The translations under genes and the position numbers were made by a program. A DNA stretch of 12,371 bases, from the NCBI GenBank assembly GCA_021156385.1, contig JAJNDL010000008.1, positions 1 to 12,371 of the forward strand, given 5' to 3'. The notes beneath the pieces are model-generated. The model was not told the origin of the DNA. It was given only the letters and a program-made list of their open reading frames with translations, and searched no databases. Each line of letters starts with the position of its first letter. Positions within the stretch are counted from its first letter, which is position 1. This document shows positions 7,137-12,371 of the stretch, piece by piece. Origin of the DNA: Moraxellaceae bacterium. GTDB taxonomy: Bacteria > Pseudomonadota > Gammaproteobacteria > Pseudomonadales > Moraxellaceae.

Positions 7137-7316
7137 ATGAAAAACGACCGTCCCCGCACGCCCGCCGCCGTCCCGCCGGAAACGGCCCCGCAGGAATTCC
7201 ACCAGGGCAAGGCGCACGTGCCGAATGCCGGCGAGGCGGAACGCCGCGCCACCGAGAATGCCGCCCGTGACCGCGGCGACCCCAACATCGCCCGGGACAG
7301 CAGCAACCCGGACTGA
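7137..7316 (+). CDS. Small hydrophilic protein, probably disordered (59 aa)
   Basis: Not recognised. The 59 residues are rich in Pro, Ala, Asp, Glu, Arg and Asn, with no cysteine, no tryptophan, one phenylalanine and no hydrophobic segment, so it is likely cytoplasmic and unstructured. Blocks such as EAERRATENAARDRGDPNIA (33-52) suggest a short amphipathic helix. Support for it being real: an AGGAG at 7125-7129 spaced 7 nt from the ATG, a lysine/asparagine-rich start (MKND) unlike background frames, and a clean stop followed by hairpins. A longer in-frame ATG at 7002 would run back through the intergenic region and lacks such a site. Hydrophilic small proteins like this are often stress-related, but that is a guess. 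Confidence 0.6.
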   Translation: MKNDRPRTPAAVPPETAPQEFHQGKAHVPNAGEAERRATENAARDRGDPNIARDSSNPD

Positions 7317-7339
7317 GACAGCGCTTCCTTCCGCACCTA

Positions 7340-7388
7340 CCGCACCCTGTGCGGCTCCGGCGCGACAGGCCGGCCGTCTGCACGGCCG
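7340..7388 (+). terminator. Two stem-loops after the small ORF
   Basis: CCGCAC-CCT-GTGCGG (7340-7354) and CGGCCGT-CTGC-ACGGCCG (7371-7388) are perfect inverted repeats with short loops, 24 and 55 bases after the small ORF. Neither has a T-tract. They sit between that gene and the histidine kinase and may limit read-through. Confidence 0.35.
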
Positions 7389-7407
7389 CTCCCTGCGCAG
7401 GTCCCGA

Positions 7408-7414
7408 CTAGACT
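7408..7414 (+). promoter_or_regulatory. Possible -10 element for the hybrid kinase
   Basis: CTAGACT differs at one base from the extended -10 CTATACT preferred by stationary-phase sigma factor and lies 94 nt before the kinase start. No good -35 hexamer is present, which is tolerated by that sigma factor but also weakens the call. Confidence 0.27.
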
Positions 7415-7508
7415 TCCCGCTCAAGCAAGAAGAAACGGCAGGAGTCCGTCGCTGCACGATGCACGCCGCGCCCGAACGGTACCGCGTGGCCGGAGCGAGG
7501 AACGCGAC

Positions 7509-9329
7509 ATGACCAACCCCGAGAGGAACGGTGTGCCGGCATCCGGGGACCGGCGGCCGCCCACCCGCGTCGATGCCCGGGCGCCCGCCTCGCCGGAGGC
7601 CTGCCTGCGCCTCACGTTCATCGCGCGCATCTCGGCTTTCTTCTGGATCATCAGCGCCCTCGTCTACGGGCCGACGCTGGCCCACTGGCGCGAGATGGTG
7701 ATCCACGGCACGGTGGCGGCCGCGACGCTGGCCGGCCTGCGCACCGTACTGCGCGCGCCGACGCGGCTGCGCCTCTACTGGGGCGCGCAGGCCGGCATCG
7801 GCCTCAGCTTCCTCGCCATCCTGGCCGATTCGTGGATCACCGGGCAGGGCAATTCGCTGATGCCCTGGTACTTCATCGAGCTGCCCATCGCCGCGGCCTA
7901 CCTGACCGGCATCCGCTCCGCCGTCGTCTGGATGCTGCTCTGCTGGCTCGCCGTGATGGGCCTGCGCCTTGCCAGCCTCTACGCGCCCGTGCCCGTCACG
8001 CACATCTACACGCCGCTCGATTACGACTTCGCGCGGCTCATCATCATGACCACCATCATCGCCTTCGCCGTCGCGGTGCGCCGGGCCAACGACCAGTACA
8101 CCGACGCCCTGCTCGAGAAACAGCACATCATCGATTCGCAGACGCAGGCGCTGCGCCTCAGCCTGGCTGCCGCCGAGGCCGCCAACCACGCCAAGAGCGA
8201 TTTCCTCGCCACCATGAGCCACGAGATGCGCACGCCGCTCAACGGCGTGATCGGCCTCAACGGCCTGCTGCTCGACACGCCGCTGAACAAGGAGCAGCGC
8301 GAACTCGTGGAGCTTTCGCGCCTTTCCGGCGAAGTGCTGCTGCACCTCATCAACGACGTGCTCGACTACTCCAAGATAGAGGCCGGCCGGCTCGAGCTCG
8401 AGCCGGTGGACTTCGACCTGCGCCAGCTCTGCCGCGAAACCATGGACCTGCTGCTCGACCGCATCAGCCGCAAGGGCCTGAAGGCCACGCGCGAGGTGGC
8501 GGACGACGTGCCGTCCATGCTGCACGGCGATTCCTCGCGCCTGCGCCAGATCCTCGTGAACCTGCTCGGCAATGCCGTGAAGTTCACCGCGCACGGCGAG
8601 GTGCGGCTCAGCTGCCGGCGCCTCGCCGCGCCGGCCGGCGCCGCACCCGACACGATCTGGCTGCGCTTCGAGGTCTGCGACACCGGCATCGGCATGGACG
8701 AGGACACGCTTGCCCGGATCTTCCGCCCCTTCGTGCAGGCCCATGCCTCGACCACGCGCGAATACGGCGGCACCGGCCTCGGCCTGGCCATCTCGCGCCA
8801 GCTCGCCGACCTCATGGGCGGGCATATCGGCGCCACGAGCAGGCCGGGCCAGGGCAGCACGTTCTGGCTGGAGCTGCCGCTGGCCCCGGCACGGGCCGTC
8901 GCCGAGCGCCCGCCGCCGCCACATGCTCCCGTGCCGGCAACGCACCCCTGCGGCCGTGTGCTGGTGGCGGAGGACAATCCCGTCAACCAGCTCGTCGCCG
9001 TCGGCATGCTGAAGAAGCTGGGCTGCCGCACCGATGTCGTCGGCAACGGCAAGGAGGCTGTGGAGGCGCTGCGCCGCCTGCCCTACGACCTCGTCTTCAT
9101 GGACTGCCACATGCCCGAGATGGACGGCTACGAGGCCAGCCGCGCGATCCGCGCGCAGGAGGATGGCGCAACGCACGTGCCCATCATCGCCATGACGGCC
9201 AGCGCGCTGTCCGGCGACCGCGAGCGCTGCCTTGCCGCCGGCATGGACGACTACCTGCCCAAGCCGGTGCGTCCGGCCGATCTCGCCTTCGTGGTGGAAC
9301 GCTGGCTGAGCAAGACCGGCAGCTCCTGA
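7509..9329 (+). CDS. Membrane hybrid sensor histidine kinase/response regulator
   Basis: A 606-residue inner-membrane signalling protein. Residues 1-30 are hydrophilic. About six hydrophobic segments follow (near 36-58, 64-80, 92-110, 119-135, 137-155 and 173-190) with short loops and no large periplasmic domain. A coiled helix (about 191-228) leads to the dimerisation domain with [10 protein letters not shown] and phospho-acceptor His238. The ATPase domain has N-box NLLGNAVKF (Asn355), G1 DTGIGM (391-396), F-box FRPFVQ (405-410) and G2 GGTGLGL (420-426). A Pro/Ala linker (460-480) joins a receiver domain (483-600) with acidic pair Glu488-Asp489, phospho-acceptor Asp532, Thr563 and Lys585. 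All catalytic residues are intact. There is no output domain and no separate regulator or phosphotransfer protein in the window, so signal must pass elsewhere. GAGGAA at 7497-7502 supports the start. A short weak hairpin before TTTT (9356-9374) may end the transcript. The porin cluster follows after 150 bases. Confidence 0.95.
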   Translation: MTNPERNGVPASGDRRPPTRVDARAPASPEACLRLTFIARISAFFWIISALVYGPTLAHWREMVIHGTVAAATLAGLRTVLRAPTRLRLYWGAQAGIGLSFLAILADSWITGQGNSLMPWYFIELPIAAAYLTGIRSAVVWMLLCWLAVMGLRLASLYAPVPVTHIYTPLDYDFARLIIMTTIIAFAVAVRRANDQYTDALLEKQHIIDSQTQALRLSLAAAEAANHAKSDFLATMSHEMRTPLNGVIGLNGLLLDTPLNKEQRELVELSRLSGEVLLHLINDVLDYSKIEAGRLELEPVDFDLRQLCRETMDLLLDRISRKGLKATREVADDVPSMLHGDSSRLRQILVNLLGNAVKFTAHGEVRLSCRRLAAPAGAAPDTIWLRFEVCDTGIGMDEDTLARIFRPFVQAHASTTREYGGTGLGLAISRQLADLMGGHIGATSRPGQGSTFWLELPLAPARAVAERPPPPHAPVPATHPCGRVLVAEDNPVNQLVAVGMLKKLGCRTDVVGNGKEAVEALRRLPYDLVFMDCHMPEMDGYEASRAIRAQEDGATHVPIIAMTASALSGDRERCLAAGMDDYLPKPVRPADLAFVVERWLSKTGSS

Positions 9330-9389
9330 GAGAACCCCCTCTGTGCACAATCCGCCTGCGGCGCCGGCAGTTTTCAAAACACCGCCTAC

Positions 9390-9409
9390 GCTTTACGGAC
9401 TGCTTTACG
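9390..9409 (+). promoter_or_regulatory. Direct repeat GCTTTACG upstream of the first porin
   Basis: GCTTTACG occurs at 9390-9397 and again at 9402-9409, a 12-bp period, about 70-90 bases before the porin start in a locally AT-richer stretch. Tandem half-sites near one helical turn are typical of OmpR/PhoB-family regulators, though their usual period is 10-11 bp and the sequence is not a recognisable Pho box. Confidence 0.3.
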
Positions 9410-9430
9410 ACATCGACAGGGAGGTCGCTG

Positions 9431-9444
9431 CGGAATGGATTCCG
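9431..9444. promoter_or_regulatory. 14-bp palindrome in the porin leader
   Basis: CGGAAT-GG-ATTCCG, a perfect inverted repeat 35 bases before the porin ATG. It could be an operator or a leader hairpin; nothing similar was seen before the second porin. Confidence 0.3.
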
Positions 9445-9479
9445 GTTCCCGCTCGGCATCTTGAATTGTGGAGCTCGCC

Positions 9480-10697
9480 ATGCACGCACCACGTCTGCGC
9501 CGACTCGCGCTGCCCCTTGTCCTCGTCACCGGCTGCAGCCCCCTCCTCGCCGAGGAACTCTCGAACAACCTCCATGTCAACGGCTTCGGCACCGCCGGTT
9601 TCACCAGCGTCACCGAGGATTTCGGCGGCGAGTACCTCGGCAATCCGCTGCTCGGCGTCGAGGGCATCGACGAGGATGGCAGCTTCAGCTTCGACAACGT
9701 GCTCGGCCTCCAGGTCCGCTACCAGGCCGACGAGCGCCTCGACCTCGTCGGCCAGCTCGTCTCCGTGGGCCGCGAGGATTACGACACGCGCGCCGAGTGG
9801 GCCTACGCGGCCTATCGCGTAAACGATAACCTGCGCCTGCGCGCCGGCCGCTTCGCCATGCCGCTCTACCTGTATTCGGAAAACATCCATGTCGGCCAGG
9901 CCTATCCTTGGGCGCGGCTGCCGGTCGAGGTGTATGCCACCGGCGCCTTCTCCAATGTCGACGGCGTGGACGCGCTCTACCGCATGCCCATGGGCGACTG
10001 GGGCCTCGACCTGCAGGCCCTCGTCGGCCGCCAGGACGTGAACGAGCTCGCCTTCAGCGCCACCGCGAACAACCTCTACAGCGTGAACGCGACGCTGGGC
10101 AACGACGACTTCCGGGTGCGTGCGAGCTACAGCGAGGCCGAGGCCGACTTCACGTTCTCGCCGTTCCTCCTGCTGCCGGCCCCCGTCAACGCGCCGTTCC
10201 CGCCCATCGATGACGAGAAGATCAGCTTCTCCAGCCTCGGCATGACCTTCGACGACGGCCGCTGGTTCGCCGCGGCCGAGGCCATCCGGTTCCGCTTCGA
10301 CGGCTGGACCGCCGACCGCGAGGCCGCCTTCGCCAGCGTCGGGCACTACTTCGGCAAATGGATGCCCTACGTGATGGTGAGCAAGGCCAACGCGGTGGAA
10401 GGCGACGAATGCCGCAGCACCTTCGCCAACTACCCGCCGGTGGCCGGCGCCTTCGGCCCGGCGGCCCCGGTGTTCGCGCAGGGCTTCTGCAGCGCCAGCG
10501 AGCAGGAGCAGACCAGCTACTCGGCCGGCTTCCGCTACGACATCAGTCCGCGCAGCAGCCTCAAGCTGCAGGTCGACCATGTCACCGACTTCCACGGCAC
10601 GCCGGGGCATTTCACCGCGCCGGCCACGCCGACCGGCACGCTGGGCGACGACGACCGCAGCGAAATCATCACCGTCAACCTCAACACCGCTTTCTGA
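9480..10697 (+). CDS. Outer-membrane porin, first paralogue
   Basis: A 405-residue predicted beta-barrel channel. After a signal peptide (1-24, SPLLA before EELSNN) the mature protein opens LHVNGFGTAGF and alternates hydrophobic and polar residues, with repeated aromatic/glycine strand signatures such as LRLRAGRFAMPLY (118-130) and YSAGFRYDIS (347-356). It ends VNLNTAF: a terminal phenylalanine recognised by the BAM assembly machinery. Two cysteines, Cys311 and Cys337, bracket a predicted surface loop and are conserved in position in the second porin. VTGC at 16-19 fits a lipobox by chance or otherwise. The ATG at 9480 is preferred over the GTG at 9468, because GGAG at 9470-9473 lies six bases upstream. 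The mini-PstS gene begins 10 bases after the stop, so the two are co-transcribed. The transported solute is unknown; it has no close resemblance to OmpC/OmpF that I can see. Confidence 0.88.
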   Translation: MHAPRLRRLALPLVLVTGCSPLLAEELSNNLHVNGFGTAGFTSVTEDFGGEYLGNPLLGVEGIDEDGSFSFDNVLGLQVRYQADERLDLVGQLVSVGREDYDTRAEWAYAAYRVNDNLRLRAGRFAMPLYLYSENIHVGQAYPWARLPVEVYATGAFSNVDGVDALYRMPMGDWGLDLQALVGRQDVNELAFSATANNLYSVNATLGNDDFRVRASYSEAEADFTFSPFLLLPAPVNAPFPPIDDEKISFSSLGMTFDDGRWFAAAEAIRFRFDGWTADREAAFASVGHYFGKWMPYVMVSKANAVEGDECRSTFANYPPVAGAFGPAAPVFAQGFCSASEQEQTSYSAGFRYDISPRSSLKLQVDHVTDFHGTPGHFTAPATPTGTLGDDDRSEIITVNLNTAF

Positions 10698-10707
10698 GGA
10701 GTGCGCC

Positions 10708-11121
10708 ATGAACATCCGCGTTCTTGCCGCTGCTGCGCTGCTCCCGCTGGCCGGCCTGGTGCAGGCCGACGTGGTACTGATCGCGCATCCCGGCGTTGCC
10801 ATCAGCAGCCTCGAGCAGGCCAGCGTGAGCCGGCTTTTCTTCGGCCAGTCGGAACAGCTGCCGAACGGCGCCCGTGCCGTGCCGCTCGATGTCAGCGGCC
10901 CGCTCAAGGACCAGTTCGCGCAGCAGGTGCTGAAGAAGAATCCGGCGCAGGTGGAAAAATACTGGGCGCGCATGATCTTCACCGGCAAGGCCAATCCGCC
11001 ACGCGCGGTGCGCGCCTCGGAGGTGAAATCGCTGGTCGCGAACACGCCCGGCGCGATCTCCTACCTGGACCGCAGCCAGGTGGACAGCTCGATCCGCGTG
11101 ATCGAGATCACCGGCAAGTGA
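10708..11121 (+). CDS. Small PstS-like periplasmic phosphate-binding-type protein
   Basis: A 137-residue protein with a signal peptide (1-20, GLVQA before DVVL). The mature part, about 117 residues, matches the short PstS-like (PBP superfamily) group: LEQASVSRLFFGQSEQLPNG (35-54), DQFAQQVLKKN (68-78), the hallmark YWARMIFTGKANPP (85-98), and EVKSLVANTPGAISYLDRS (105-123), corresponding to the VxxxPGAIGY motif of PstS. Full PstS proteins are about 320-350 residues with two lobes; this one is about one third, so it lacks much of the ligand cleft and true phosphate binding is not assured. No ABC permease or ATPase gene accompanies it. GAGGAG (10696-10701) overlaps the preceding porin stop codon and serves as ribosome binding site. 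Being sandwiched between porins suggests a shared periplasmic role, perhaps solute capture or signalling to the nearby kinase. Confidence 0.85.
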   Translation: MNIRVLAAAALLPLAGLVQADVVLIAHPGVAISSLEQASVSRLFFGQSEQLPNGARAVPLDVSGPLKDQFAQQVLKKNPAQVEKYWARMIFTGKANPPRAVRASEVKSLVANTPGAISYLDRSQVDSSIRVIEITGK

Positions 11122-11134
11122 ACAGCGCGGCGGC

Positions 11135-11158
11135 GCGGGCGGGCCGGCATCCGCCCGC
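11135..11158 (+). terminator. Stem-loop after the mini-PstS gene
   Basis: GCGGGCGG (11135-11142) pairs perfectly with CCGCCCGC (11151-11158) across an 8-nt loop, starting 13 bases after the stop codon. There is no T-run. It could attenuate read-through into the second porin rather than end transcription fully. The rest of the 152-base gap to the next gene is GC-rich and shows no clear promoter. Confidence 0.4.
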
Positions 11159-11273
11159 ACGGCGCCCCGCTCGCACGACCTGACCCGGGTGCGCACGCCG
11201 CTCCGCAGCGGACAGCGGCACAGAGGCCAGGGTCGGCTTTCCCGGAACATCGCGTGAACATGCGGAGGTCGAC

Positions 11274-12371
11274 ATGCATTCCCACGTTTCCCGTTGCTGC
11301 CTGCTGGCCCTGGTCCTCGGTGCCGGCACCACCTCCGCCCTGGCGGAAGACGTGACGCCCAACCTGCAGATCAACGGCTTCGGCACCTTCGGCTACACGA
11401 CCGTGTCCGACGACTTCGGCGGCAAATACCAGAGCGAGACCTTCTCGCCGGGTTCGGGCGTGGACGACAAGGGCAGCTTCAGTTTCGGCAACGTGCTCGG
11501 CCTCCAGCTCAAGTACAACGTGGACGAGAAGATCGACCTCGTCGGGCAGCTCGTGGCGCAGGGCGACGAGAACTACGACACCCGCGCCGAATGGGCCTAT
11601 GCCGCCTATGCCGTCACCGACCGGCTGAACCTGCGTGCCGGCCGCTTCGCGCAGCCGCTCTTCATGTATTCGGAAAACATCCGCGTGGGCCAGGCCTATC
11701 CCTGGGCACACCTGCCGACCGAGGTCTACTTCAACGCTTCCATCGCCACGAGTTTCGATGGCGTGGACGTGCTCTACCGCCACCCGCTCGGCAGCTGGAA
11801 CCTCGACCTGCAGGCCTACACCGGCCGCACCAGCCAGTCGGAGCTCGCGTTCAGCAGCGATATCCGCCGCCAGCTGGGCGCGAACGTCACGCTCGGCAAT
11901 GGCGACCTCTCGCTGCGTGCCGGCTACAACGAGGGCCACCTCAACTACACCTTCAACTTCGTGCCGGCCCCGCCGCCCATCACGGACGAGACGGCCCGCT
12001 TTTCCGAAATCGGCCTGACCTACGACGACGGCACCTGGTTTGCCGCCGCGGAAATCACGCAGATCCGCGCGGAGGGCTATACGCCGGATTCCGACGCGGC
12101 CTTCGCCAGCGTCGGGCGCTACTTCGGCAAGTGGCTGCCCTATGTGGTGTTCAGCAAGGCCAACGCGGTGAAAGGCGACGAGTGCCGCGGCGGCTTCATC
12201 CCGATCATCACCGGCCAGCTCGTGGCCGGCGGCATGCCGCCTGCCAATGCCGCGGCGGCGGCCCCGGGGATTGCCGACTTCACCTGCCGCAGCCAGCTCG
12301 AGAACGAGCAGACCAGCTACTCGCTGGGCTTCCGCTACGACATCAGCCGGCGCAGCAGCCTCAAGCTGCAG
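11274..12371 (+). CDS. Outer-membrane porin, second paralogue (3' end outside window)
   Basis: The open frame runs 366 codons to the window edge without a stop, so about the last 40 residues are missing by comparison with the first porin. It has a signal peptide (1-24, TTSALA before EDVTPN), then LQINGFGTFGY. It shares long identical blocks with the first porin, including YDTRAEWAYAAY (101-112), LRAGRFA (120-126) and YSENI (132-136). Cys304 and Cys338 correspond to the first porin's pair, but the loop between them is longer (33 residues rather than 25) and Ala/Pro/Gly-rich, which may alter pore access. The start has an excellent GGAGG at 11264-11268, five bases from the ATG. It probably belongs to the same transcript as the preceding genes or has a promoter too GC-rich to recognise. 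Substrate unknown. Confidence 0.87.
   Translation, partial: MHSHVSRCCLLALVLGAGTTSALAEDVTPNLQINGFGTFGYTTVSDDFGGKYQSETFSPGSGVDDKGSFSFGNVLGLQLKYNVDEKIDLVGQLVAQGDENYDTRAEWAYAAYAVTDRLNLRAGRFAQPLFMYSENIRVGQAYPWAHLPTEVYFNASIATSFDGVDVLYRHPLGSWNLDLQAYTGRTSQSELAFSSDIRRQLGANVTLGNGDLSLRAGYNEGHLNYTFNFVPAPPPITDETARFSEIGLTYDDGTWFAAAEITQIRAEGYTPDSDAAFASVGRYFGKWLPYVVFSKANAVKGDECRGGFIPIITGQLVAGGMPPANAAAAAPGIADFTCRSQLENEQTSYSLGFRYDISRRSSLKLQ

Larger units (their letters stand above)
9480..12371 (+). repeat. Diverged tandem duplication of the porin unit
   Basis: The two porin genes align from start to window end at an offset of 1794 bases (starts) rising to 1800 (window end), the difference being explained by small in-frame indels. 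Nucleotide identity is still visible near the end, for example GCAGCAGCCTCAAGCTGCAG at about 10552 and 12352. The intervening mini-PstS gene belongs to the first unit; whether the second unit also has one lies outside the window. Confidence 0.7.

Noticed and set aside
6960..9377. An 805-codon open frame antisense to the kinase gene
   Set aside because: It lies in a GC-rich region where antisense frames stay open by codon bias, has a low-complexity composition rich in His, Gly and Arg, matches no family, and crosses a gene with all conserved kinase motifs.
9390..9409. A PhoB binding site (Pho box) before the first porin, suggested by the PstS-like gene
   Set aside because: The direct repeat has a 12-bp rather than 11-bp period and lacks the CTGTCAT-like core, so I kept it only as an unassigned repeat.
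9405..11045. A 546-codon antisense frame across the first porin and mini-PstS
   Set aside because: Same artefact: it runs opposite to two genes with signal peptides, good ribosome binding sites and family motifs, and has no plausible domain.
1..12371. CRISPR array, tRNA/rRNA, insertion sequence, toxin-antitoxin or phage genes
   Set aside because: No regularly spaced repeats, cloverleaf-forming segments, transposase or integrase motifs, or paired small toxin/antitoxin frames were found on either strand.

Overview
The window is a stretch of GC-rich bacterial chromosome with densely packed genes. Two envelope-protein types (porins and signal-peptide proteins), an outer-membrane-style C-terminal Phe on a complete porin, and a reductase-desaturase pair like that of Pseudomonas all point to a Gram-negative proteobacterium. 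A high-GC gammaproteobacterium (for example near Nevskiales/Xanthomonadales) is my best guess. No rRNA, tRNA, CRISPR array, insertion sequence or integrase was seen, and nothing looks recently transferred.

Layout from left to right. (1) 4-1821, plus: an FATP-type long-chain acyl-CoA synthetase. (2) 1822-2154: a gene-free gap with hairpins and a possible -10 element. (3) 2155-3353, plus: two exported proteins of unknown role, translationally coupled by an ATGA overlap, both with a signal peptide, an Ala/Pro-rich linker and a compact C-terminal domain; the second is DUF2846-like. A strong bidirectional terminator (3384-3410) separates them from the convergent lipid operon. (4) 3429-5810, minus: a ferredoxin/FAD/NAD(P)-type oxidoreductase followed by a membrane fatty acid desaturase, with a recognisable promoter upstream. 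(5) 6040-6963, minus: a GST-family protein with an unusual C-terminal extension. (6) 7137-7316, plus: a 59-residue hydrophilic, probably disordered protein. (7) 7509-9329, plus: a membrane hybrid histidine kinase with an attached receiver domain. (8) 9480-12371, plus: porin, a very small PstS-like periplasmic protein, and a second porin cut off by the window end.

How they may work together. The synthetase, reductase and desaturase form a fatty-acid theme: activation of fatty acids to acyl-CoA, then insertion of a double bond with electrons from NAD(P)H passed through FAD and a 2Fe-2S centre. They are not one transcript. The right half is an envelope/uptake theme: a hybrid kinase next to a porin / mini-PstS / porin block. 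The two porins are paralogues, and a near-constant offset of about 1.8 kb suggests the porin plus mini-PstS unit was duplicated in tandem, so a second mini-PstS gene may lie just past the window. This kinase-porin-binding protein cluster is the best candidate here for an uncharacterised system; its ligand cannot be read from the sequence.
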